A stretch of 64,000 bases of DNA, from positions 11,526,001 to 11,590,000 of the forward strand of contig CANTUZ010000005.1 of assembly GCA_947846985.1 (NCBI GenBank), in the 5' to 3' direction. The notes beneath the pieces are model-generated. The model worked only from the letters and a program-made list of their open reading frames with translations, was not told the DNA's origin and ran no database searches. The DNA is from Fratercula arctica. Lineage: Eukaryota > Chordata > Aves > Charadriiformes > Alcidae. Numbering within the stretch: the stretch's first letter is position 1; each line of letters opens with the position of its first letter. Shown here piece by piece: positions 1 to 12,906 of the stretch. The translations under genes and the position numbers were made by a program.

Positions 1-1594
1 GTCCATTTCTGCTTTCGATCCCACCAGTATTTTACCCTTTGTACGCCCAGCTCAGCACCTCAAAAATACGCAGTTTTGCCATCTCCTGCCAGAAGTACCT
101 GTATCAGCAATCAGCAAATATGGAGACATTGCTATTTTTGTTCTTAAAAGACCGTAACATGGATTTGAGGCTACCTAACCTAGGCTGATTCTGGACAGAG
201 CTCTTTACCCAGCACTGCGCCCTGCAGTTGCTGCACTCGCAGCTGGACGTGGCACAGTCCAGGGATCAGAGGATCTATCTTTATTGCCCTCCTGTTTTAT
301 TGGGTCAAAATGCCAGAAGTGAAACATTAGTAGATTTGTTGCATTCATCTGGCTCATCTTTACTGGGATTTTATTCTCTTTTTTGGAAGATAAGCTTCTG
401 CATGGAAAAAACGACGTGCCTTCATTTTTCCTGGATGAATTTGGACACACTTGTCTGTCCACCCTCTCTCTCTCTCAGATATATGTACTAATATTAGATT
501 TGAGTATAAAAACCTTTCCATAGTTTGAAATTAAAACAATGGTATGAAAGACATCTGAAACTTATAGTCTGCTATGCAACACATTAAAGAAAAGCTGCGT
601 GGACTCGGTGTACTAGAAGGTCAAGAGCTCCTTCATTGATGCACCAAAGCTGTCAGGCCTTGGTTATTTGGAGCTTTTCTGAAGAGCTCTCTCAGGTGGC
701 ATTGATCTCAGAGCTTTTATAACAATTTACAAAATTAAATTTTTAAAAAGTTGCAATTGGTAGACATAATACAGAAAAGAATCTCTAGAAACTTTCAGTT
801 CCCCTGCACCATAGCTAGTTATCTGAAGAAAACCTGCACATCATCTGACAAGAAATGTTATCCTCCTTCTAATAAACAGATTATCCACCAGAAATCAGGC
901 AAGTGCTTTAATCCAAAAATCTCCTCAAATAAAGCACAAAATAAACTCTCTAACACCCTTGGGAATTAAGAGTGTCTTTGCTGTTTTCTTACCTGTCTTT
1001 CATTGTAATCAAAACGGGGAAAAAACGAAACCACACCCAAAAACCTGAAGAGATTGGTCTCTTTTCTTTTTTTTGGCCAGTTGCTTAAACAATCAAAATG
1101 AAAACAAGATAAACCTTGCAGAAAGAATGTTGCCTGACTGTCCCAGTCATTAATATGGTTGGCAGCATTTAAGTATCTTGCCTTTTTTTTTTTGTAGGCT
1201 TATGCCTGTCATACTGAGATAATGCTTTAAGGCTATCCTTAAAAACTTAGGAAAAAACCCAAATGAAAACCATGAAACAAAACAATTCATCCAGAAACAG
1301 AGAACTGGTGAACAGAGATGAAGAAACAAGGACACCAAGAGCGTCACCTCTGAGCACAGCAGAGACCAAGCCCTGAGTCTCGGGAGCCCTGTGAGTAGTG
1401 ACACTCGTGAGATTGCGACTTCAAGAAAATAATTAATCCTCTACGTGGTTTCAGGGTCAGGGGCTAACCAGCCAGTAGAGGACTTGTCTACAGACCCAGA
1501 GGAAGGGATTTCTCCTGCTTTATGGCATCCAAAGCATGCACACAAGTTGGTCAACAGCCATGGTTTTGCTACAGGAAGAGGCTGGTAATATGCA

Positions 1595-1595
<1 letters not shown>

Positions 1596-1627
<32 letters not shown>
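1596..1627. repeat. T12-A20 homopolymer junction
   Basis: Twelve T are followed directly by twenty A, which makes a self-complementary 24-base core able to form a hairpin. There is no visible element on either side. Confidence 0.85.
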
Positions 1628-3807
1628 GCGCACTGTTGCTGTAGCCTGGTCTGTCTACAGAGATGAAGTACTACACTGAACCTAAAATTTTAACTAAACA
1701 ACAGTTACAACCATCTAACAGATCAGCTAAGCTTCCAGTCAGAAACTGGCTTTTTAAAAGTGGTGAGCCAAGTTATTTCAAGGTAATTTCACAGAATATT
1801 TTAAAATATGTTCTAAAATACATTTTTATATTAGGTGAATTATTAACCCATACCCAATTAAGACTTGGCTTTCAGAACCCAGTACTGGATAAATGAGCTC
1901 ATACAGAACTAGCCATCAGGTTTGAGTCAGAATCCAGATTTTTAAATTATTTATTTATTTCTAAAGATCTGTATCATTTAATCCCATCATTTCTAACTTC
2001 CCTAAGCAGAATCAGTGTATGGTAGTGTAAGGCAGCTTCAGCTGAGCTCAGAATGCAAACCTGTACAAATAGGCAGCAGTTCTGGCTCCTATTTCCTCCC
2101 AGGTCGTCATGCAATCTTCAACGGCACTGCATCTTCCAGTGCTAGCATTCACAGCCACTTAACTAATAAAGTCAAACACAGCTCCAAAGAGCGGTAACCT
2201 GTTTTTTTTCCCAGTTTATTTAACTGGTCACTTGCACATACCAGTTTACCATAGGCAGACAATGCTTTTGCTTTTTTACATTTTAATTTACAATTTGAAA
2301 GCACTAGGGATTGACCAAACAGCGCCTCTAAGCAATATGGCATCCAATAGCGTCAATAAGCAAGATGGACTCGAATAGTTCAAATAACTAGAATTACAAA
2401 ATATATCTTTAGTGTAACATTCTTTAGGAAGGTTTCTGACCAGGGAAGGTTAACAGCACTCATACAGAATCAACAAACCAGGCTGCTGGCAGCATATTGC
2501 ACAGCGAAAATTAGATTTCAGCACCTCTAGTTCTTCTTTCAAAACCTCTTCGGCTGAAAACAAAGAAGGTACCTAACAGCCCTTATTACTGAAGGAAAGA
2601 GTCTTGAAAACTAAAGGTAAATATAAAAAAGGTGAAAAAACATGAAAAGGAGTATGCTTCAAGGAGACGGGCAGAGAGATGAAGACATAAAATTTAGCAG
2701 CAAATTGCACATCACGAGGTGTAATAGTCTCTTTTACACCAACATCCGACAGAACAGAAGGGAGATAAACATACACAGAAGATCAGTGTTTATTTACATG
2801 GCCACATATTAATGACTTTGTTTTCATGTTCCAGGCAGCGTGAAATTCAGAGGCACCTGCCTGAACAGCACCGGCTGCGCTTGTTCTGCCACTATCAGGG
2901 CTGTATCTGGGCTGACAGTGAACTTCCTACCCCAGGTGCCTACAGCCGGGCAGGAGATAGAGCAAACCGGCCCAGCCCTCGCAGCCCCACCAGCGAGAAG
3001 ACCCAGCGGGAGCCCCACCAGTCACAACAGCCCTCGCCTGCCAGGACAGGCTTCCTACCATATGCAATTATTTCCTACCTGGCTAAAAAACAAACAAACA
3101 CATGAAAAAGAAAAAAAAAAAAAGTAATCTGTGAGAAATGCCTCCGCCTTCCACTGAGCACTTGCTGATCAGCATAACTTCTTATTAATGATCTGGGTGT
3201 GTAGTCCTTGGCAGGAAGCTCACTACCATCTCTTGCAATGTTTTCTAATCTGAGTTGCAATTTCCCCTGGGGCAGTTGTTTTATCTGAATTGTAAATCCG
3301 GCGAGGATGGCAGAGCACAGGCAGGAGGGGGAGGTGGACACCAGTCACAGAGAGAAGTATTTGCTGTTGCACAGCTCCTTTTAAAGCTGCTCTTGTAACT
3401 CATTGTTGGCAGTAGAAGTAAGCAACACAAGACTAATTCAAAGTGTGGCATTACCACGTGGTTCCTTCTAAGTTAGTATCTTAGTCAAATGAACAAATCC
3501 AGAAAGTGATGCAAGACAAGCAAGGCAGTATCTCTTGCTTGGTTTCTTAAGCAGAAACAGGCACAACCTTGGGAAACACAAGCTGTTCTTTGGGGCTGAA
3601 AAAGGAGCAGCAAACGTCCAAGGTAAAACACAAACTTTGAAAAACTAATCAGAATTTGATCTATCAGTGCTAGCCGGACTATTAGAGGTGAAATCACTAA
3701 CAGCTCTGGTTGTGCTCCAAGTAACTATGTAGTGTTCCTCTTTGGGTCTGCGCTAATGTATATTAGGCGAAGGTATTTACGCCTCTCCTACAGGGCACGT
3801 TCTCTAA

Positions 3808-4430
3808 AGCTCTAACCATTCCTGCTGCTGTACTCTGGACTTGTATAGTTTATCTGTCTCTTGCCTATAACGCATACTCCAAACTGGGCAAAATATTTTA
3901 GCTGGGGCTTCACCTGTACCAACTAGATGTGAAGGAACACTCCCCCCGCCCCAGTCCCCAACACACCACAGGCCTCCTTGGACAGGCTCCCTTGGGTCAG
4001 CACTACACCCTATGGATTCAAGCTTTGTGTCTGGTTCCTTATAAGCACCAGATCATTTTCTGCAGCATATTCCCAATTTTTTCTGGGTGTTGCACACTCC
4101 TTCGTTAGAAGGGTCATAATTTTCTAGTAGCTTTTAGGAATTTTATCCTCTTGATCTCAGACCATTTCTTCAACTTTTCAAGATTTTTTTAAAATTCTAA
4201 CCCCGTGTTTCAAAGTAGTAACAGCTCATTCCAGTTTGGTTACCAACTGCACCTCCTCAATCCAGCACCCAATTTTTTAGTAAGTGTGTCAAGTACCAGT
4301 CTACAAAAGGAATCACTGAAATCCCACTTAAAGCATTTCCTCAGATTGGCAGCAAACTATTGCAAGCACCACTGTAAGTACAGTTCTTTAGCTGCCTGTG
4401 TGACGTCATTTAATGTAAACCATATTCAGA
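3808..4430 (-). mobile_element. Degraded CR1-type LINE, ORF2 3' portion
   Basis: Read on the minus strand, this matches the C-terminal part of CR1 ORF2. Around 3912-3876 it gives VKPQLKYFAQF, like CR1 VRPHLEYCVQFW. After a frameshift, about 3880-3804 gives WSMRYRQETDKLYKSRVQQQ, in the register of the family's spaced Tyr, Lys-Leu and Val-Gln residues. Near 4063-4013 it gives AENDLVLI, like CR1 AEKDLGVLV. Stops and shifts are frequent, so the copy is dead and old. The 5' limit in sense orientation (about 4430) is fuzzy. CR1 is the dominant LINE of birds and other sauropsids, which supports the organism call. The element lies in the same orientation as MICAL2. Confidence 0.75.
4401..4408. promoter_or_regulatory. 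Full CRE palindrome
   Basis: The sequence TGACGTCA is a perfect cAMP-response element octamer. It lies in MICAL2 intron 2 at the edge of the CR1 relic. An octamer is expected by chance about once per 65 kb, less for CpG-containing ones in AT-rich DNA. Function is unproven. Confidence 0.35.
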
Positions 4431-6908
4431 AGTTTGCTCATTAAAGCACAGGTTCTGTGAGGGTCAAGTGAAAATTTCAACTTCTGCTTCCCTCAGATAT
4501 GCTGGTCCAACTTCTTGGCAAAGGAGGAAGATTCCCGTATCTGGCTGTAGTGTTCACAATCAATGCAAGATGTCACCATTACCCACTTCATCCCTCAAGC
4601 CTCATCTCCCAGTATATAGTATAACAGGCCCACAGCTCGTATGTATTTCTAATTTAAAACTTCTGTAGATGTGAAGTATAGCTCTTTTGTTAGCTGAAAT
4701 GGTATTACGCTTGTCCTTCTCTCTGCCATCACCCAGGGCCCAGAATGACACCAAGGCCCATTTGGGTACCTGCCAGACTCTCACAGGTCAGCAAGATTTG
4801 AAGCAAACTGTGACCAGCTGCCAGGACAACAGCTCTCAGCTGAAAAGGCTTTTTCACCACAGAAATATGTGATTCTCCCCCCTGCCAGGTTTGTTTCAAA
4901 ATACAGCTTAAACTCACCCAAACATTCCTGACCTGAGGAAAAGGTTAAAAGACTGAAAAATTAGAAAACTGTAATAGCATCACATTATGGTATAAACTCA
5001 AGATTATTTTTCAATAAGTGCCTTTCATCAGATATATAGGTTAAGACACAAATATCCTAGAGACCTGAAATGACAAACAGGTGTCTACATTAGTTTGCAG
5101 AAACCTGGCTGTTCACAGACACAAACGGATTTTGTGTGTAAATATAGGGAATGTGAGAATTTTGAGAACTGATTGACACAAAATAATCCACATTTAAACA
5201 CTGTAGCAGAGAAAGTAATGCAAATTAATACAATTTCAAGAGTATTAAAGGGGAAATTTCTACTTTGTGTGACAAGAGATCCCAGTTAAACTTTTTTTTG
5301 ACCACAACTCCATCACTGTTAAGGCTTTTCAGTGAGAAAATACAAATAGAAATTCTGTTATTTGCTTAAGACAATCAGCTTTACTAAAATATTTTACATT
5401 TTCATTTCTTATATACCACCTCTTAGAACTGTCATCTTTCACATTCTACCAAGTTTTTTTAAAAGCGATCTGTGCAAATGCCTAAACCAGAAAATAATGT
5501 AAAGTCAGATTCGTCAGCAGAAAGAGGAACGAGAGCAACCACATCCCGAAAACCCCAGTTCTCAGGACAGACATGGGAACCTCAGGAAGGACCCGAACTG
5601 TAGGAGACAGGAAATTGCCTTATTGTCTGAAATCTGGGTTTTAGCAGCCAAGTGTTTAATCACTTCTTGGTAGCAAAAGCTATGCATTTCCTTACTTATC
5701 AGTACACAAACATTACCAAAGCGAAGCTGGAAACGTAGCTAACAACAAGCCCCTAACAACCACATCTGGTGCCGTGGAGGCCTCTCTGAAGCCAGGAGAA
5801 GGGTCTGACCCCGGTGAAGGGCTGGCAGGGGCTGTGTGCCAGGGGCCAGGCGAGAGCCCCCCTCGCCCTGCATACACTGCCCGGCACTGGACACACAGCC
5901 ATGCTCTTCTCACAGTCAAACCCAAAAGCACCACAAAGCCACACGCCCTGTCATAACCTTTTGTTTCATTCAAACTTAATTAAGCCACTTGCAGTGACAA
6001 TAGTAGCATTTTGTGTGAAAGTAACTGGGTGTCACTCTCTGTGGGAATGTCTATAAAATATCTAGGAAATCAGGTCAGGGTGGGACAGTTCCCTTCTGCT
6101 GATTACTTGCAAAGCCATTAAGCAAGGGACCGAGAAACAGCACAGCGCTGTTAAAGTACAGATGTAAAGCTACTGTTATCTTGCAAGCCAAAAAATTTAA
6201 AATTCCCAAATGCCTGAAAAAGTCTTATTTAGGCTGTCTGATTATGTTACTTTGGCCAGGCTTCATGGCTTTTCATGACTGATAAAGCTGAAAAATCGTG
6301 TGTTTGTGGAAACGTCTGTAGGATAATAAAAATAAAGTGATTTCATTACCAAATCACATGCCAAACATTTGCTTTTGCTGACGTAATTTGGCCCAATCTC
6401 AGTTTAAAACACAGCTCAAAGAGTCAAATACTTTGTTTTGTTTTCAAAGAACCCTGTCTGCTGTGTGTCCTGTCATCATCCGAGCTTCTCCCCATCCCCT
6501 CTCTAAAAATCCTTAGAAAAATGAATGTGTACACAGTGTTCAACAACTGTGGTTTCACTGCATGTTCACAGGTGAGGTGCTGCTTCTCCCCTCATCTCAA
6601 ACAAATCTTCCTTACCACTCGTTCCCATTAGTCCCATATTTTCTACTACTTTGAAATAACTCTGTAAAAGCTGCTTATTAAAATTCTTAAAAAAATAAAT
6701 TTACAATTAAAATCCAGTGCAAGGCTTTAAGTGCCACGTCCCAAAAGGCAAAAGCAAAGAAGCATAGCTACCAAAACAGTTTGTCTTTCAACTATACCAA
6801 ACATATCTAGGTACCACTTAAAAAGTCAGTGGAATATATGGCCCTTAATACCCCCAACACCTCAATAGCTTCTGCATTCTGCTCTCCAAGCACTGTGCAT
6901 TTGGATTT

Positions 6909-7014
6909 AAAAAAACAACCACCACCAAAAAAAAACACAAACAATAACCACACAAAACCAAACAAAAAACCCCAAAACAAAGCAAAAAACCCCACCAAAA
7001 ATACCCCCCAAAAA
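6909..7014. repeat. A/C-only low-complexity tract
   Basis: About 105 bases of the plus strand are nearly all A and C (one G and a few T), with A runs broken by C2-C6. The complementary strand is T/G-only and would be the transcribed-RNA sense strand of MICAL2. Confidence 0.85.
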
Positions 7015-9959
7015 GCAGCTGAATGTACTTTTGTGAGAACTCACCACCTTTCATTCACTAAACTTCCTATAAACACGGCAGTCAACTTCTGGTTTCAGGT
7101 TTTATGACCTTCACAGGAATGCATTTCTATTATAATAAGAAAGTTAGCAACGCTATCTAATACATCTAAGATAAGTTTGGTGGGTTCATTATAAACCCTG
7201 ATTATCAAGTTTGGAAATCTCCCCATTTCAATTATTATTTTGAAGAGATTAGTAAATCCAGCAAAAGGGACATGCCATCTGGATATTCGCTCTTTACAGA
7301 ATAAACAAGTTAAAGGCTTCATTATAATAAGGGTATTTTTGAGTTGGAGCATAACTGGTATTCCCTTCTTCCATCTTACAATTAAATTACTCTCTCTCTC
7401 AAAAAAAAAGTATTTGTCTCAAGGGATACAATCAGTCACGACGCTTGAACACACAAACTCACTGGCTTCTGTACCAGTATATACAGCACAGGAGAAACCT
7501 GGCTGGAAATCCCAGTTGCTACTGAAGGATCAACCAAGCCAGCACTTCAGGAGGAAATTTAGCCACAACACCATCAGGTTTATACATGCTGGATGATTTC
7601 CTTAATTAAGAGACAAGTATTTGTTTAGCACTACAGAGGAAGGTGGGGAGTGGGGAGCGGAAGACATCTAGAACCCAACCTGCCTCATTTACCATGAGGG
7701 GCAAGACTGTAGATTAGAATGTTTGTAAACAACTGAGGGCTGGTAGGAAGCCAATTTCTACCTAATAACAAGGAGAGAGACCTGGTATCCTCTTCTCATC
7801 CTGCTGATTACCCTATGGCTATGTAACATGGCAGTACCCAGCACAGCCCGGGAGCAGCTCTCCCTTTCTGTGGGAAGGAGAACACCACGCTATGTAGGTT
7901 TTACTAACTCCCAAAGCATTCATTTGACAGTATTTGCTTTGCTTCACAGGAAATGAAGACAACATGAGAAGTAGCAGAAGGGGTTTGGCAGATAAAGACT
8001 GTCCTGTTTTATCATTTGCGGGTACACCAGTGTGGTTAGCACAGGGAGACGAGGCTTGGGGCCACCGCTGAGTCAGTCGCAAAACCTCCAACCTCCATCC
8101 CCATTTCTGACCCTGGGCTCCTCTTCAGCTGACTCACGCCCTCACCCTGACTCCCCTCCGCTCCTGTCCCCATTCGAGGTCTCTGTAATGTTGCCTCGGC
8201 TAAAGCTGCACCCCACACCGGAGAAGCCCATGGAGCCTTCCCTACAGCAGAGACACCAATGCCACCAAGTCTGGTTAGGACTGACAGCATATGAGGCTAC
8301 TGAAAAGAGCCACTGTCTTTTTACGCAAGCCCTGGAAGTGTGGTCATAAATAATTTTAGAGTCATTCTCTTACAATAAGTTTCCCAACAGAAGTTCTTGG
8401 AAGGGAACCTAATCTATTACAAAACAAGCTTTGAAAGGCCAAGTCCAGAACGAGGAAAACAAGAGAGGCCAAGAGGGACTGAGTTCAAGGTCACTTCATT
8501 TGTTTTTCAGGAATCTATATGATGTATATACACTTATACCTACAAGTGCACATACATATGTATTTACATACACAGCACTCAAAACTTCTTAGCTCAGTTT
8601 AATTTACTTGCTTTATGATAATGTTGTCCAGTTAGGCCTCAAAACCACTGCTCAGACTGTACAAGTCCTCTGCCCAGGAACCATGCCCAAAGGGGGGTCT
8701 ACAACAGAGACAATGCTCAGGAGACCACAGCCATGCACAGGAATTTGCCACTGCCCTCCCCTCCATGTGCAAAACCATCATTCGAAACTGGGTATACCCA
8801 GAGAGAAATGCTGGAGTCTACCAAGGCAGCTGATAATTACACATTAGCACCTTAAACCAGTTTCCTTAGTTCTCCTCAAGTGTAAGCGTGTGTTTTGAAA
8901 AAACAGCATATGTGTTTGAGGGGGAAGACAACACCACATTTGCATGCCTTAGAGAATCAACACCTCCCTTCAGAGTAAGTCTGGGGTGTTTTCATGTGCC
9001 CCAATCTCTGCTCTCCTCAAACATGAATGTACAGTCATGGGAGAGCCAGAATTTCAGGTGCACAGCATGAGCCAGGTCCTGCCCTCTGATACATATACAT
9101 ACACATCTCAAACATCAGTGGAAACCTCATTTATATGTGCGTGCATATATCTGTACCATTTACATAGGTAAACTGCCAGTAAATCAAGTGCAAGCAAAGA
9201 ACCTACTCCATACAGAGAGGATCAAATAAATGTTTAGAGAACACTCACACACGTATTAAAAAGGCTATTGAATACACTCTGCAACTAGCTGGATAGGTTC
9301 TTGTTCATCATCACGTTATTATGTTTTGCATGTTCAAAAATTTAGAGACACATTCAAACCGCTAGCACGGTGAACAACGTATATTAAACCTTTAGTCTTC
9401 TTCAATTGTCTAGCTACATTTCATTCCATGAAGAAACAAATAATCATTACAGATTGCAAGCACGCTACTTTGCATTGCACAGTAAAAGATAAAAATGAGG
9501 GAGAAACTTTGCCAGGATAATAAAGCTGTGCTCTTCTTCTAGACGTATTTGCAAAAAATCACAGTATAATTTCTAGAGTTTTGGCTACTTAGGACAGACT
9601 TCTGTTTCTCTCTAATACTGGTGAACTGTGCAAATGCCAGCTCCAGAAACACCTATTCTGAACAGTATTCATTCCCATTTTAAACTGGTGATGGAAGGAT
9701 GTGTATGTGTGATACAGATTTAATATACATACAGATGGGCTCCTACAGTTTCAAAAAAAGTTTATTTCTGCCCTAATTTTGTGCATGTCTTTCTGCAGAA
9801 CTTTGGTTTTGGTTTTTCTTCTTCTACAAAGAATTAAAGAGAAAATAAAGGCCACAGTAAGGCAACTCTGAAATACCAGTGGGTTTAAACTTCTTGAAAA
9901 TTGTTCAACTTGTTTTATTCATCCAGCTTAAAATCGTATCATTGTAGAAACTTTGAAAG

Positions 9960-9969
9960 CCATATTTGG
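9960..9969. promoter_or_regulatory. Perfect CArG box (SRF site)
   Basis: CCATATTTGG fits the SRF consensus CC(A/T)6GG exactly. It lies in MICAL2 intron 2, about 3.2 kb downstream of the start codon. MICAL2 is known to raise MRTF/SRF activity, so an SRF site in its own intron could form a feedback loop; that is inference. Confidence 0.4.
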
Positions 9970-10181
9970 CAATGCTCTTCAAGAGCAGCTAAGACACTGG
10001 ATTATTGTTATTTAGTTGGAGTGCAACGTTCTGTAAGTATAAAACTTGTCTATATTGTAATGAGTAACTTAAGTGTGGTTGAAGAGTTTATAAGCACAAA
10101 AATCAACAAGTGCAGCATTCAGCTCTTAAATACTATGCAAAAACAAATGAACAGTTTTTGGCTGAGGCAGCAGGTTCTTGG

Positions 10182-10212
<31 letters not shown>

Positions 10213-10226
10213 GAGAGAGAGAGAGA
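10182..10226. repeat. T20-A11-(GA)7 compound simple repeat
   Basis: Twenty T (10182-10201), eleven A (10202-10212) and seven GA units (10213-10226) are joined without spacers. The T/A part is self-complementary. Confidence 0.9.
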
Positions 10227-12897
10227 CCATAAGTAATTTAGATCCTGATTGTGTTTTATCTCCTTTGTCTCCTCCAAAGATTGGGAAGATTGCAAGCAGC
10301 CAGACAGATTGCAAAGCTTTATCTGAGAACTGTGAGCTGCAGACTCAGCTACAGAGCTCATGGCCACAACCTTATATAAAGCCTTCAAGTCATATATTTT
10401 TTTTCAAATTATGCCTACTAGCAACCTTGGCTCTGTTTACAGAACTGCAATTGCAAAAATCCACTTAGCTCATTTTCTGATCCTGCTTTAACAAGTAAAA
10501 TTTTTACTCCAGGCTGATCTACTTCAACCAGTCCCCAGGCAACTCCACAAAGGTGAGCACTGGGCACCGCTGTCAGGATTTAGCCTGCTAACTCACATTT
10601 GCCTGCTTCACTACTAAAAACAGTAGCTGGCATAACATGCAAGAGAGACAGAAACTTAAAATCACCAGTTGCACCAAAGAAAAAAAATCGAGGTATGTAT
10701 ATTGTAGCCTAATCTCTCTGCATTGCCAGCATTTCTGAGAATTCCTTATCTGTAAGTGGGGCTGTCAGAGCACACCACGGCAATGATCAGGGAGTCTGCA
10801 GTCTTCTTGCAACGTCTCCTCTCATTCACATTGCATAGATAGGCTTCCACAGCAGACTGATTCACATGTGAGGAATGTTTGGTAGATATCCCCACAGAGC
10901 CCGCAGATCGCGGTTACTGCTTTCATTTGCAGCAATCTGAAGATTCATGTTTCTCTCGTTAAATCAGTGATGACACAGTAAAGTGCAGCTCTGGGCATGG
11001 TCTAGGCTCATAATGAACATCTACAGGTATTTCGCAGAATATCTGTACACACACTGTTCACATACAGACATCTATATTTGCAACTTGATCATATGTGCAT
11101 CATAGATATGTCCATGAATTTCTGCGAATACTTACACCATGCCATTAAAAATTAATCTTTACTCTCAAAGAGCAGTAATACCATACTTTCAACTCTGTGG
11201 AAGGTGTTGCTCAGGCTCCTGTGCTTGGCAGCCTTGTAAAGCATTACAAGGTATTTTATGTACCAACTGACTTCCATAAGTCTTCTCACCACGTATAAAA
11301 ATTAATCCCTTTGCTTAAGAACTTTGCAGAATCAGGGCTTAGCTTTGTAATATCACACTTGAGAGAGAAGGACTTCATTTTTGTATTTCACATGGGTCTT
11401 AAAACTGCTTTTTTGTGTTGCAAATAATTCCTCAAACTAACCATGGAAATTTGGACCAGGAGCTGTGTGTGTAGGTGAGGTGCATGTGGAATATCTCCTA
11501 TAATTTGTTAATCATCAGCCACTTTCTCATTACTTCCCTTTCCTGTCTGTTTTCATCACAAAGATGCACAATGACATATGCTGAAGGCCTTTTCAAAAGA
11601 ACAAAAGGGAGGAAGGAAGCATAGGTCAAAAAGGGAGACGAAGGGAAAAAGGAAAGGAGAAAAACAGAGGCTGTCAGGAAAACAGTGCAAATAGCTGTAA
11701 TGGCACTCTTCCTCATCTAAAGAAAACTGTAGTAAGGACATTTACTACCTTAGAAAAAGTTAATAATCATTGGGAGCTTATTAGAAGTGAAGAAATAAAA
11801 AGAGGCCTCTATATATACTGAAGGCAACATGGTGTCCTTCTCCCTGGTGCTTTTGAGAATTTTCGCTGCAAACAGCAAGAAAGAGACTTTCAACACTGCC
11901 TATCTAGTGAGTTCATAAAATAACACTTCGGTGACATTTAGTTAAAAAGTCCTCCACAGTTTGGTGTCTAGTTACACCCCAGAGTGCCCTTCCTCTCTGT
12001 TATACCTCTGTACAATGAAATAGCTTCTTAAAACTTACCCTTCTTGGGACAACTTTTAGCAATCACTTGTCAGTGAAAACTGAATTGCTCTGAGACAAAG
12101 CTATTAAAAATATTCTGTGATAGCTAGATGAAACAAGTGGCACAAACTACAGTATTTTGTACAGTTTTGTCAACAAGATTTATACCAACATTCAGTGGTT
12201 CTCTCTATCAAAATATGGTATTGCACACTCTGCTGAAGAGAAGATCATTTCCTGTCCTTTCCATAACCAAGCAGACCATGTCCTTCAGTAACTACCACAT
12301 AGCACTTATCCACGTTGTGCTTGCGAAAAAGCAGCTACAGGGAAGTATTTAAATCCATAAATAGTGCAGGATTTTCTTTTTGCTGTTGTTTAGCAAGTAG
12401 AGCCAATGCTAGGTGACGAAGACAGATCCCCAGACCTCCAAGTAGCACTTTCCAGAGAACAGTTTAGGAACTCCTGTTGAAACACATTTGGCCAGCCCTG
12501 GTCTCTTACTGCATGCACCAAGCAGCAAACTGAGAAGCCTCCTGAATATGCAATGATTTGCACTTTGCAAAACCATGTTTGCTAAAGCAAGTAGTTGTTG
12601 TGAGCCTGGAATGAATGAAGCCTACTGCCCTCATGAGTTTCTGCCATGATTGAGGCAGACTGTAAAGCAGGGTGCTTTTAGGATCACTTTTACGTGCTGT
12701 GCGTTTCCACAAAACTTGCAGAACAAAAATACCTGAAAACGTGTCAAAATCAGTTGGTATCAACCATAGTTTCAAACAGTATATTAAAGGAAGAGTTACA
12801 TGAGGAGACACATTACCTATGATGGTAGAAACCTTGCTTCTGCAGAACAACAAGTTTAAAAGATTCTAAGCTATGAAACCCAAAACTGAATTTCTCC

Positions 12898-12906
12898 ACT
12901 TACCTT
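12898..12906 (-). other. MICAL2: Splice donor of MICAL2 intron 2
   Basis: On the minus strand the sequence reads AAG|GTAAGT, a near-perfect vertebrate donor. It lies exactly where the reading frame stops matching MICAL2 (after residue 88, Lys). Confidence 0.9.

Larger units (their letters stand above)
1..12903 (-). other. MICAL2: 5' portion of MICAL2 intron 2 (continues beyond the left edge)
   Basis: After the GTAAGT donor no minus-strand segment resembles the expected FAD-domain exon. I looked for the conserved HLWPFT codons in reverse complement and found no match. The intron is therefore longer than 12.9 kb. It holds a CR1 relic (3.8-4.4 kb), a perfect CArG box (9960), a CRE palindrome (4401), poly-T/poly-A junctions (1.6 and 10.2 kb) and an A/C-only tract (6.9-7.0 kb). 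The rest shows nothing I can name. Confidence 0.6.

Noticed and set aside
12871..12903. Extension of the MICAL2 frame for ten more codons ([10 protein letters not shown])
   Set aside because: Similarity ends at Lys88, exactly at a GTAAGT donor. The extra codons are intron.
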